From contig NC_067205.1 of assembly GCF_026262505.1 (NCBI RefSeq), positions 5,270,001 through 5,334,000 on the forward strand: a DNA stretch of 64,000 nucleotides, read 5' to 3'. Positions within the stretch are counted from its first letter, which is position 1; each line of letters begins with the position of its first letter. The stretch is from Trichomonas vaginalis G3 (Eukaryota; Parabasalia; Trichomonadida; Trichomonadidae). Made by a program: the position numbers and the translations under genes. The notes under the pieces are model-generated. The model made no database searches. It saw only the letters and a program-made list of their open reading frames with translations, and was not told where the DNA came from. Positions 34,601-43,392 of the stretch are shown piece by piece.

Positions 34601-35347
34601 ATGGAAGACCACAGTAGTAGCATGACTGACAATTCTTTACAAAAGCTCTTTAAAGGTCAAACACTTATATCTTCATACTTTACTAGTATGTCCAAAGAGG
34701 TTACACAGGTTTCAGTCCAATCAGACTCCAATCAGACACAAATTGAAGCTCAAATTCAACCAAAAGAAACTGCCGAAGTCGAACAAACTACAGAAGCTCA
34801 AGTTGTTTCAGTCCAATCAGACTCCAATCAGACACAAATTGAAGCTCAAATTCAACCAAAAGAAACTGCCGAAGTCGAACAAACTACAGAAGCTCAAGTT
34901 GTTTCAGTCCAATCAGACTCCAATCAGACACAAATTGAAGCTCAAGTTGTTTCAGTCCAATCAGACTCCAATCAGACACAAATTGAAGCTCAAGTTCAAC
35001 TAAAAACTTACACTCCTACAGAACCAGAAGGTGTCTTCTCATTCTCAACAACAGAAGCAAGATATAGAAGACTCATTGCAGATTATCCAAACAATTTGTC
35101 CTTAACAGACAACAATGACTATGATAGATATTTCAAAAGTATAATAAAACCAGTCGAAACATTAGAAAACAAAGTTCAAAACCCGACAGTAATGGTTGAC
35201 TTTTTCTTGTCGAATTTGCCTTATGTTTCAACTATGATATCTCTTCAAGCAATTGACGAATTCATTCTTTGCTGTGAACCAAACTTAAGAGAACAGCTAT
35301 ATGAAACACTCAAAGACTTTCGCCCTTATCCTTTAACTTACAATTGA
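34601..35347 (+). CDS. E1 part: repeat protein with Q/T/E-rich 32-residue units
   Basis: 248 residues from the ATG at 34601, open to its stop. Residues about 30-130 contain two full and two partial copies of a unit beginning VSVQSDSNQTQIEAQ and ending KETAEVEQTTEAQV, repeated almost exactly at DNA level (34707-34995), so the duplication is recent. A C-terminal helical domain follows (YRRLIADYPNNLSL). Probably a structural or regulatory protein. No family known. Confidence 0.5.
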   Translation: MEDHSSSMTDNSLQKLFKGQTLISSYFTSMSKEVTQVSVQSDSNQTQIEAQIQPKETAEVEQTTEAQVVSVQSDSNQTQIEAQIQPKETAEVEQTTEAQVVSVQSDSNQTQIEAQVVSVQSDSNQTQIEAQVQLKTYTPTEPEGVFSFSTTEARYRRLIADYPNNLSLTDNNDYDRYFKSIIKPVETLENKVQNPTVMVDFFLSNLPYVSTMISLQAIDEFILCCEPNLREQLYETLKDFRPYPLTYN

Positions 35348-35350
35348 AAG

Positions 35351-35794
35351 AAGATGAAAACAAACACGGTTCTTTCTCCTGGAATCTTTCCATTGTTGCT
35401 CCAGCTGGTGTAGCTGCACATCCATTCGAAATATATCCAAAATTGCATTACGAAAAAACATATGCATATTATAACAACAGCCGCTTTAGATATTCCTGAA
35501 CGGATACCAGATGGAGAAGAAGTTTCAATAATATCTGTTCAAGCAAACCGAGTTGCAATGCCACTTACAGTATGCAATTTCACTCACTCAAGCAGACAAT
35601 TCTATCAAAATCTTGAGTTCGTTTTTACTGGCACAGCCAAAATGCTTCTCAAAAACCAGAAACAAACCAAAATAACCATCTTCTTATCTGGTTATTGTGA
35701 AGATGAAGACAATTCGGACGAAGAAGAAGAAGAGGAGGAAACAAGCGAAGACTCAGACGATATCCAGTTCATGTCCATCCGTAAAAAACATTAA
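35351..35794 (+). pseudogene. E1 part: nucleoplasmin-like (histone-chaperone type) remnant
   Basis: The C-terminal part reads TTAALDI, LEFVFTG and IFLSGYCEDEDNS, then a run of acidic residues. This order (beta strand with AALDI, strand ending in LEFVFTG, strand ending in LSGY, acidic tail) is that of the nucleoplasmin-like core known from FKBP39/46 and nucleoplasmins, which bind histones as pentamers. In a virus-like element it could package or remodel chromatin on the genome. Broken. The match is by eye. Confidence 0.45.
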
Positions 35795-35840
35795 AGCAAA
35801 CATTTCAGAATAAAAACCTCATTTTATACAAAACATCTTC

Positions 35841-35877
35841 GGGGCTAGAAGGGGCGCAGCCCCTGGAAGCCCCACTA

Positions 35878-35879
<2 letters not shown>
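35841..35879 (-). repeat. Right end hairpin of E1
   Basis: GGGGCT (35841-35846) pairs with AGCCCC (35868-35873), and GGGGC (35851-35855) pairs with GCCCC (35859-35863). In the inverted comparison with the left end the outer parts are the same, while the inner stem differs on both sides and still pairs. Confidence 0.7.
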
Positions 35880-35918
<39 letters not shown>

Positions 35919-35919
<1 letters not shown>

Positions 35920-36270
35920 CATTAGAATATGATAATGCACATTGTAACAGAATAGAACAATCACCAAATTTTATTTTTTTGAAATTAAAAAATAAAAGTA
36001 AAAAGTATAAAGTAATCTAACCAAAAAAGATATTTAAAAGAATTTTGGAAAAAACAGAATAAGGATAATGATATTATTTTAGATACACAATCGATGCACT
36101 GAAGAATAATCCGGTAAAATGATGATATAAAATTAGATTATTTTACAAGTAGCTAAAAGAATAAAACTATAATATAAAATAAATGAAGTTTAATGAAACA
36201 ATAAAGGTTAAATAAATAATAAAGATTTTTATTTTATATCAGTATTGAGAAGAAGTAACAGCTGACACTT
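35919..36270. other. Inner non-coding part of transposon A
   Basis: AT-rich DNA between the E1 insertion and the right tandem array. No gene seen. Together with 13941-13998 it should be the original 3' region of the integrase gene. Confidence 0.4.
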
Positions 36271-37633
36271 GGTAGACAACTTCTTTATGTCTAGAAAATT
36301 CTATCTTGCCTTTTATTTTTTTCTCGCTGTGAAACGTATTCGGTCTTTTTTTTAAAAATTAATTTTTTGTTAGAGATAAGAGCTAAAACTCGGTAAACAA
36401 CTTCTTTATGTCTAGAAAATTCTATCTTGCCTTTTATTTTTTTCTCGCTGTGAAACGTATTCGGTCTTTTTTTTAAAAATTAATTTTTTGTTAGAGATAA
36501 GAGCTAAAACTCGGTAAACAACTTCTTTATGTCTAGAAAATTCTATCTTGCCTTTTATTTTTTTCTCGCTGTGAAACGTATTCGGTCTTTTTTTAAAAAT
36601 TAATTTTTTGTTAGAGATAAGAGCTAAAAACTCGGTAAACAACTTCTTTATGTCTAGAAAATTCTATCTTGCCTTTTATTTTTTTCTCGCTGTGAAACGT
36701 ATTCGGTCTTTTTTTTAAAAATTAATTTTTTTGTTAGAGATAAGAGCTAAAACTCGGTAAACAACTTCTTTATGTCTAGAAAATTCTATCTTGCCTTTTA
36801 TTTTTTTCTCGCTGTGAAACGTATTCGGTCTTTTTTTTAAAAATTAATTTTTTGTTAGAGATAAGAGCTAAAACTCGGTAAACAACTTCTTTATGTCTAG
36901 AAAATTCTATCTTGCCTTTTATTTTTTTCTCGCTGTGAAACGTATTCGGTCTTTTTTTAAAAATTAATTTTTTGTTAGAGATAAGAGCTAAAACTCGGTA
37001 AAACAACTTCTTTATGTCTAGAAAATTCTATCTTGCCTTTTATTTTTTTCTCGCTGTGAAACGTATTCGGTCTTTTTTTTTAAAAATTAATTTTTTGTTA
37101 GAGATAAGAGCTAAAACTCGGTAAACAACTTCTTTATGTCTAGAAAATTCTATCTTGCCTTTTATTTTTTTTCTCGCTGTGAAACGTATTCGGTCTTTTT
37201 TTTTAAAAAAATTAATTTTTTGTTAGAGATAAGAGCTAAAACTCGGTAAACAACTTCTTTATGTCTAGAAAATTCTATCTTGCCTTTTATTTTTTCTCGC
37301 TGTGAAACGTATTCGGTCTTTTTTTTAAAAATTAATTTTTTGTTAGAGATAAGAGCTAAAACTCGGTAAACAACTTCTTTATGTCTAGAAAATTCTATCT
37401 TGCCTTTTATTTTTTTCTCGCTGTGAAACGTATTCGGTCTTTTTTTTAAAAATTAATTTTTTGTTAGAGATAAGAGCTAAAACTCGGTAAACAACTTCTT
37501 TATGTCTAGAAAATTCTATCTTGCCTTTTATTTTTTTCTCGCTGTGAAACGTATTCGGTCTTTTTTTTTTTAAAAATTAATTTTTTGTTAGAGATAAGAG
37601 CTAAAACTCGGTAAACAACTTCTTTATGTCTAG
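36271..37633. repeat. Right 121-bp tandem array, about eleven copies
   Basis: The same unit as at 12200-12787, inverted. The anchor TCTAGAAAATTCTATCTTGC recurs every 120-126 bases, the variation coming mostly from A/T run lengths. Eleven versus five copies shows that the arrays change size independently. Confidence 0.9.
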
Positions 37634-38012
37634 AAAAATTTAACATTCGTCTCCCATTTTTATATATTTGGTTTTAGAATGTTCGAAAATGCGTAATATG
37701 GTCATTAATATTAATTGAAAAGAACCTTGAATTAATTCAATCTGATCTCACAAAATATTTAAATTACAAACTTTGTAGTTTGAATAGATAATTGGTATTA
37801 AACTCATAAACTAGTTTATTTTTGAATGAAAATTATTTGAATTTATTCAATTTTGTGAATTTTCCTTCAAAAATCAAGTTTAAATATCTTATTTGCCATA
37901 TAATTATAAATACAATGAAACATATTCGAAATTGAAAAGAATGACTTTTTCTGTTCTTTCAGTCATTCAATTTGAATTTTGCAATATTGGATTTCTCATT
38001 AAATAGCTATTT
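37634..38012. repeat. Right terminal inverted repeat of transposon A
   Basis: Inverse of 11822-12199. The match stops sharply at 38012. Confidence 0.8.
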
Positions 38013-38354
38013 TGCTGATTTTTCTAATTGTCATCAAATTTTCCTCATGCAAATTTGCTAAATTCTATTGAATTATTGGCCTTCATCTGTTTCTAAAACG
38101 AATATTAAAGTTTGTATGACTTTTTATAACGAGGATATTTTTTTTTCAATCGATTGTTTTCAAAAAAAATTGAATGCTCTCCCAATATTGAAAGAGAAAA
38201 ATTGCAAACTCATTTCGATTTGAAATTTTGCATTCATATTTTACTAACACTCTTGTTAAAACTTTTTGAAAATATTCGAAATCTGATGATTGTAAAAAGA
38301 TGGTTCTTTTATCGATTGTGGGGTTTTTTGAATATTTTGAAGTGGAAGTGTAAT

Positions 38355-38995
38355 AAACAGAAATTCATCAAAAGTGACAGCTCTCAATTTTTTGACATTT
38401 GTAAATTCTAAATTGAATGAGAAAAATGAAATAATACTAAGCATAATACAATATTCTAGATTTAATTATAATTAGGGAAAAGTTAGTTTTGAGAGTACTT
38501 TTCATAGGCATATAGAATGAAATCTTCTGAAAAATAATATCACATAAACTCATATTATTTTCTAATATATAACTATTTTTTATAAAATCAAATTCAATGA
38601 TCTTAAAAGCGAAGGATAAACCTCAAAATTTACGAATATAATGAGTGGGAATAGGCGTAAAGCAAAATTGATATTTCATATGGTTTTATGATAGATAAGC
38701 ATTATATTCCCACTCATTATATTCGTAAATTTTGAGGTTTATCCTTCGCTTTTAAGATCATTGAATTTGATTTTTATATAAAATAGTTATATATTAGAAA
38801 ATAATATGAGTTTATGTGATATTATTTTTCAGAAGATTTTGTGTTCTTCTTCAAAATTCTATTTTTTTTATTAAAAAGAATCTTTACAAAATATACATTT
38901 ACTTTAATTAATATTTAAAAACGTGCTCTATCAAAAGTTCCAAAAATTCAATATTTTAGCTTTTCTGAGGTGTCACTTTTGATGAATTTCTGTTT
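38355..38995. repeat. MITE-like unit with 25-bp inverted ends and an inner palindrome
   Basis: A perfect 25-base inverted pair (AAACAGAAATTCATCAAAAG and five more) lies at 38355-38379 and 38971-38995. Within it, 38520-38653 and 38706-38838 are near-perfect inverse copies of about 134 bases with a 52-base loop. No gene, and no clear target duplication. It could be a foldback-type element or a nested pair. Confidence 0.45.
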
Positions 38996-39423
38996 ACAAC
39001 AGAAGATATTCCAACTTCTGGTAAATCTTAGATATCGTGATATTGATGTTTACTCATTGTTGAAAATATGAGATTTTTGATAATGTTATATTGTTGGGGC
39101 ATTTTCTTAGGAGAGGGTAAATTTGAATACCATTCAAAAGTAAAAATTCACAATTTGTTCGATTTGGACATATAATCTATTATTATATATAATGTAATTA
39201 TGAAAAAAAAAATGACCTGCATATATTAATTATTTAGATTGCAAGATTCAAAAAAGCTATTAAAAGAGAAAGGGACAGACTAGCCCGTTGTCACTTTTTA
39301 ATTTAGCAAATGAACGCTTATGGAGTGGAGTTTTTGGGTAAATCTGATTTGCTTATAAATGAAATAAAATCAAAAGAAACCATATTGGCATTATATTATG
39401 CAAAAATAAATGATCTTACTTAG
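38996..39423. other. Spacer left of E2, with possible gene fragment
   Basis: At 39310-39420 a plus-strand stretch reads QMNAYGVEFLGKSDLLINEI and onwards up to the E2 insertion point, with protein-like composition but no start. It may be the end of a host gene. Nothing else is seen. Confidence 0.3.
39419..39423. repeat. Target-site duplication of E2 (CTTAG, left copy)
   Basis: CTTAG directly before AGTTAGTATCC of E2, and again at 63757-63761 directly after the inverse end. Flanking GATCTTA and TACTTTT match an intact copy of the same host repeat at 63871-63890, which shows the target before insertion. Confidence 0.8.
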
Positions 39424-39678
39424 AGTTAGTATCCCTAAGTCGTGTACTGTGGCACTGCGCGCCTCCGTACACCACTTAGCGGTTTTGACACTTTACGAAA
39501 CCAGTAACGTATATTTTACAACACAACCATAACACCAACTTAACCTTAAATATTTACAAAACCATCTGACATATAAACGACTTCACTAATGACTTCACTA
39601 ATGAATTCACTACCGTCCTCACTAAATAAAAATAACCTTATTTTTATTTTTTTAATTTTTTTATTTCATTACAAAGAC

Positions 39679-40113
39679 ATGTCCGACTACATTTACTATG
39701 ACTCTTTCCCAGAACGTTTCCGTGAACTATTCAAAACTCAAGTAAAACTGAGAAACATGCATTTTAACAAAGATAGACCCATTGACGATGAAAGAAACCC
39801 CGAATATATTACAATCCCATATGACGCAAAGTTCATTGCATACATTCCTTATGGTCGCAGAGGAACGAAAACTATTTCAACAAAGAACAAAAATTATTTC
39901 TGGAGCGATGAAGAAAATTGCCTTATCTACATAAATGCATACTTAAATAAAGCTACATATTGTACAAAAGAAGGTTGGACTGGATTTGAGCTCTACATAT
40001 ACGACGACGATGGAAACAGACGCTGTGTATACCCATACGATAATATGTACCATTGTTTTCATCAAGCATTAAACGAATACATAGTCAGTAAGGGTCTCAT
40101 TCCTGTTGAGTAG
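39679..40113 (+). CDS. Gene carried inside the left inverted end, 144 residues
   Basis: Whole frame from the ATG at 39679, start chosen because the second copy at 61103-61537 opens at the same codon. The protein is identical in both copies. It is acidic and tyrosine-rich (MSDYIYYDSFPERFRELF; ELYIYDDDGNRRCVYPYDNM), without membrane segment or motif I know. TCATTA and TTTATT lie just upstream. Being in the repeat ensures two copies per element. It might act on the ends (for example as a terminal or end-binding protein), but that is a guess. Confidence 0.7.
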   Translation: MSDYIYYDSFPERFRELFKTQVKLRNMHFNKDRPIDDERNPEYITIPYDAKFIAYIPYGRRGTKTISTKNKNYFWSDEENCLIYINAYLNKATYCTKEGWTGFELYIYDDDGNRRCVYPYDNMYHCFHQALNEYIVSKGLIPVE

Positions 40114-40200
40114 ATATGCTTTATTTTTGTTCTGTCATTTATATAAAAATAAACGTTCTCGCTAAATAATAAAATAAACTTAAAAATAAACGTTGTCAGA

Positions 40201-40265
40201 GGTGAAAAAATAAATTTAGGTGAAGTGGTGAGATCTCACCTCTTTTTTCACCTGTTTTTTCACCC
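40201..40265 (-). promoter_or_regulatory. E2 word module (GGTGA type), copy 1
   Basis: Palindrome GGTGAGATCTCACC at 40227-40240, with repeated TTTTTTCACC words on one side and AGGTGAAG on the other. It sits between two genes that point at each other (39679-40113 and 40282-40518). Confidence 0.8.
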
Positions 40266-40281
40266 ACTTGAATTCATTACT

Positions 40282-40518
40282 TTATAACTCTCTTCCTTTC
40301 TCCAACTCTTCTAACTTCTTCTTAAGTTCAGCAATGTTGTCCTCATGAAGTTTAATCTTTCTCAAAATTCCTTCTTTATCTAATGGTTGCTTTATCTTTC
40401 TAAACTGAACTCTACCATCCTTCATAGTATGAATGTAAAAACCTTCTGGAATAGTTCCTGATTTAAGGTATTCTACCAAAAACTTTTGTTTCATTGCTTC
40501 AGTGACTTTAGTCGTCAT
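40282..40518 (-). CDS. E2 part: small protein of 78 residues
   Basis: Start at the ATG at 40518. A compact beta part (GFYIHTMKDGRVQFRKIKQP) is followed by a coiled-coil end (HEDNIAELKKKLEELEKG). The beta part resembles the head of the protein at 42634-43062 (FYYVSQSKDGKIYVRKRK), so the two share a small module, maybe for nucleic acid or capsid contact. Whole. Confidence 0.55.
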   Translation of the reverse strand: MTTKVTEAMKQKFLVEYLKSGTIPEGFYIHTMKDGRVQFRKIKQPLDKEGILRKIKLHEDNIAELKKKLEELEKGREL

Positions 40519-40567
40519 TTCAATCAAATAAAAATTTTAATATTAAATAAAAATAACGTTATTTTTT

Positions 40568-41008
40568 TCAGTAAGGAAACGCAGGAGTTTTACGATTTAT
40601 TTGAGGAGTAGGTTCTGGTTTAAATGTTGGAGTCGGTTTTGGAGTTGACTTTTGAACAGGAGTTTGTAATTCCATAGGTTCAGGAGTCATTGAAGGTGTT
40701 GTTTGTGAAGGTGTCGGAGTTTGTTTAACTTCAGCTACTTCAGTATTATTTACAACATTTGCTTTATTTCTTTTCAACATCATTACTGCTCCTGCTGTAG
40801 CTAGCAAACCTAGTGGGAGACCATATTTTATATAAGGACTTGACCAAATGCTATTTTTGACAGGAGCTGGTGGAACACCTAACCTTGGTGAGACTGCTCT
40901 TTGCCATTGTGCAGCTCGTAAGAAATATTCAATAGGTGCTCCATAATCGTTTGGTAAAGTTTGTTTCATAGATGGTGAAGGTTCACGAGAGCTTGATGAA
41001 GAACTCAT
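40568..41008 (-). CDS. E2 part: single-pass membrane protein with P/T-rich tail
   Basis: 146 residues. Serine-rich head, one hydrophobic helix (about 60-80, YGLPLGLLATAGAVMMLK) followed by RNK, then a proline/threonine-rich tail that could be a stalk. Leader contains TTTATTTTTA before the ATG. It could be a virion membrane protein. Whole. Family unknown. Confidence 0.5.
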   Translation of the reverse strand: MSSSSSSREPSPSMKQTLPNDYGAPIEYFLRAAQWQRAVSPRLGVPPAPVKNSIWSSPYIKYGLPLGLLATAGAVMMLKRNKANVVNNTEVAEVKQTPTPSQTTPSMTPEPMELQTPVQKSTPKPTPTFKPEPTPQINRKTPAFPY

Positions 41009-41038
41009 TTATAAGCTTTAAAAATAAACGTTCATCCT

Positions 41039-42606
41039 TTATTCCTCACTGTCGTCCGTAGCTAAGTTATAGTCGTCAAGTCTTATTATTGGTATGCCTG
41101 ACTGTCTTACTTGTATTGCAAAGCAACAATCCCTCATAAATCCAATAAGTGGCTTTGGTACATTTCAGTTGCTAGTTCAATAGGTCCTTTAACAGACAAT
41201 TTGTATGTTATTGGAGCAGTAGATGTTTGACCTTGCTGGAAGCAAAAGTCCACTTCTGTTGGAAAACCACATAAGAAATGTGTGTTGTCATAGCTATCCC
41301 ATTTATGTTCCACACTACCATCATCCACCAATGACCTCATAACATCTTCATTAAATCCTATCATATCATTGTTTGTATTGCAGGCGTTCGCAACCATTTC
41401 ATAAAATACAGGTCCATATGATTTTTCGGGTTCTGCAGGCATATTTCCATAAGCTCCATGGAAAGCTGAAGGTATTTAAACTTAGGGTTCTCAAAATTAA
41501 CATAATAGTTGTCTTTCTTTCTAAATAGTGCCCAAATACTTTTAACATTAATAGGCGTATAAGCTGCTGTAAATGTTGCACTTGAACTATCTGTATTCTT
41601 TGAGAATGAACCGTCCATAGGAATCCAATCCATAACTTTAACAGGAAAACATAAAGCCTCGTTTGTATAATGTTCTACAAGTTCTGTATAAATGTTAGGG
41701 TCTAAAGAGAATGACTTTGGATGAATGAAACATTCATTAAAATCCATCTTTGTTCGAAATAGTTGCTGGTTACAGTTGTAATAGTAACTGTTCCACTAGC
41801 TTCTACTGCCTTCGTTATCATAGTGAATGGTTCATTCCATGGAACAAATTTATTTGTCGGTGGATTTGAATCTGAAGCAAATGCAACTTTAAGAGTTGGA
41901 TTGAAAGCAATGATATCATTTACAGATATAGATGTGCATTGTAAGGCGTCGCTACTGAACTTTACTTTAAGCTGAATGTTTCCTGCAAAAGCTGGAATAA
42001 ATCTTATAGTTCTAATGGTAAAAACTTTCTACAGGAATTCTTAAACGAAGCTTAAAATCAAATGATTTTCCTGCTGTAATTGGACCACTAACAATTTGTC
42101 CTGTTCTGCATGTTCCCGAATGACTCCATACATCTTCATGTCGAGTCTTTGAGAAAACATCTACTTTCTTTATTTGTTCGGTAGTTTGTGAGTTTGAAGT
42201 TATATATGCTTCTTCTCTTGCGTTGTCTTGAGAATATACGATACGACCATTTGCAAGGATTTGATATCCAGCAACTGCATAGAAAGCGTCATCGAAACCA
42301 ATCCAAAATCCTGGTGGGTTTGTTTTATTGGAACCTGAACCAATTTCTTTATCTACAATAAATTGACCTTCCATTTTATACGTAATGAATGTATTGTAAA
42401 GGTCCAACATATTTTCACCAGGAGGTGAGAGATTGAATGTTACCCATGTGTATCTTTAGCAGTTCCAGGTTGTGATGGAATCTTTGCGTCAGAATATTTT
42501 CTATTAGTGTCACCAATTTGAACTGCATTGTCTATGATATCGAAATATGAGCGAATCTGATGAATATGCTCTGCTGGAGTAATTCGTTTAGCTGTTCGTT
42601 CTGCAT
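41039..42606 (-). pseudogene. E2 part: major capsid protein candidate
   Basis: About 520 codons, beta-rich, with FDFKLRLRIPVESFYH followed further on by FIPAFAGNIQLKVKFSSDAL, a pattern of strands around small proline loops seen in double jelly-roll capsid proteins of Polintons. GFWIGFDDAFYAVAGYQI precedes it. Size and position among virion genes agree. Broken. Fold not proven. Confidence 0.5.
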
Positions 42607-42633
42607 GTATTTACTTCAGATAAAAATATCTAT

Positions 42634-43062
42634 TTACTTCATTATTCTCACTCTTCTTCTTGGCATTCGTGGTGGAAGTTGTTTCTTGACATTTTCAATG
42701 AACTGTACATTCTCTTTTGTCTCAACTTCTTTCACTGGCGGGTCAGGGTTCTTTGACTCGGTTTGTTTTTCAATGAAATTCACGAACTTTGCAATAAGCT
42801 CTTGGTTCGTTATTGAAAGTACATCTGGCTTCTTTTCTTCTTGTTCTTTTGGTGGCTCAGTTTGAACAGAAGGTTTTATATGGGCTTCGCCCTCGGTGCC
42901 ATGCACCTTAATGTTGTCGCTCTCTGCATTCGCTAATGGTACCTTTCTTTTTCTTACGTATATTTTACCATCTTTACTCTGACTTACGTAATAGAAAGGA
43001 TGTTGTATTCCTCTGGCGTCATTTAATATAATAGACTCTCGTTCTGATTTTGACAAGCTCAT
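42634..43062 (-). CDS. E2 part: 142-residue charged protein
   Basis: Head with the same KDG module as 40282-40518, an acidic P/E-rich middle, a helix (ELIAKFVNFIEKQTESK) and an arginine-rich end (PPRMPRRRVRIMK). Likely DNA- or capsid-associated. Whole. Family unknown. Confidence 0.5.
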   Translation of the reverse strand: MSLSKSERESIILNDARGIQHPFYYVSQSKDGKIYVRKRKVPLANAESDNIKVHGTEGEAHIKPSVQTEPPKEQEEKKPDVLSITNQELIAKFVNFIEKQTESKNPDPPVKEVETKENVQFIENVKKQLPPRMPRRRVRIMK

Positions 43063-43107
43063 TTTACATCGGTTAAAGTTTTAATTTTGTTTTTTATCTG
43101 CAGTCAA

Positions 43108-43368
43108 ATGACTCAGACAAGCCCTACGGACAAGACTCAAGGTGTCATAGATGTTGAAGCATTGAAGAAAGAAATTCGTGAGCAAATTTTATCCGAACTG
43201 AAGGAACAAAAACAAGAACAAAAGCCAGAGAGACCAAAGAGAAAACTTAGTGAAAAACAACTTGCTGCATTAGCTGCTGGAAGACAAAAGAACCCAAGAC
43301 TACTGGCGAAAAAAGCTAGAGAAGAAGCTGAAGCAAAAGCTAAAGAAGCTGAAGTGAAGAAAGAGTAA
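43108..43368 (+). CDS. E2 part: small K/E-rich helical protein
   Basis: 86 residues from the ATG at 43108. Nearly all charged helix (EIREQILSELKEQKQEQKPE) with a basic region (RPKRKLSEKQLAALAAGRQK). Probably a nucleic-acid-binding accessory protein. Whole. It starts 46 bases from the divergent gene at 43062. Confidence 0.5.
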   Translation: MTQTSPTDKTQGVIDVEALKKEIREQILSELKEQKQEQKPERPKRKLSEKQLAALAAGRQKNPRLLAKKAREEAEAKAKEAEVKKE

Positions 43369-43392
43369 ATGGTTTATTTTTATTGGAACTAA

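Larger units (their letters stand above)
14004..35913. mobile_element. Virus-like (Polinton / Polinton-like virus type) element E1, badly broken
   Basis: 21.9 kb bounded by inverted ends: a 23-base A run plus GGTAGTGGGGCTTCCAGG on the left and the inverse plus a 34-base T run on the right, with ATAAT outside both. Parts from left to right are a Dam-like methyltransferase, small virion-type proteins, fibre proteins, a packaging ATPase, a D5-type helicase, capsid-like proteins, a long coiled-coil protein, and a nucleoplasmin-like protein. I could not find a family B polymerase or an integrase, which makes it look more like a Polinton-like virus or virophage relative than a standard Maverick. 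It is a fossil with tens of breaks, and several genes are unreadable over long stretches. A gap of unknown bases also lies inside it. Part of the damage may be assembly error. It is younger than transposon A, which it interrupts. Confidence 0.7.
11822..38012. mobile_element. DNA transposon A with long inverted ends, split by virus-like element E1
   Basis: The outer 380 or so bases at each side are inverted copies of one another, from AATAGCTATTTAATGAG at 11822 to its inverse ending at 38012. Inside them come 121-bp tandem arrays, again in opposite orientation. One integrase-type gene (12966-13940) lies inside the left end. The stretch 14004-35913 is a separate element inserted after that gene. 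Without it transposon A is about 4.3 kb. The integrase makes it a DDE/rve-type cut-and-paste transposon, perhaps a Ginger/TDD relative, but I cannot name the family. I found no convincing target duplication outside the ends. Alternatively the whole 26 kb could be one giant element, but the duplication around E1 argues against this. Confidence 0.6.
39424..40307. repeat. Left inverted end of E2, about 884 bp
   Basis: Inverse of 60923-63756 once the MULE-like insertion is set aside. It reaches into the last codons of the genes at both inner borders. A hairpin near the tip (39435-39479) pairs CTAAGT with ACTTAG and GTGTAC with GTACAC. Confidence 0.85.

Noticed and set aside
36412-37006. Two 76-codon open stretches
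   Set aside because: They are translations of the 121-bp tandem repeat.
11822-38012. Reading the whole 26 kb as a single Maverick with integrase at its left end
   Set aside because: E1 has its own inverted ends and flanking ATAAT copies, and the integrase uses a host-type start signal unlike the E1 genes. Not fully excluded.
38154-38411. Plus-strand 85-codon open stretch
   Set aside because: Low-complexity AT composition, overlaps the MITE-like repeat, no motif.
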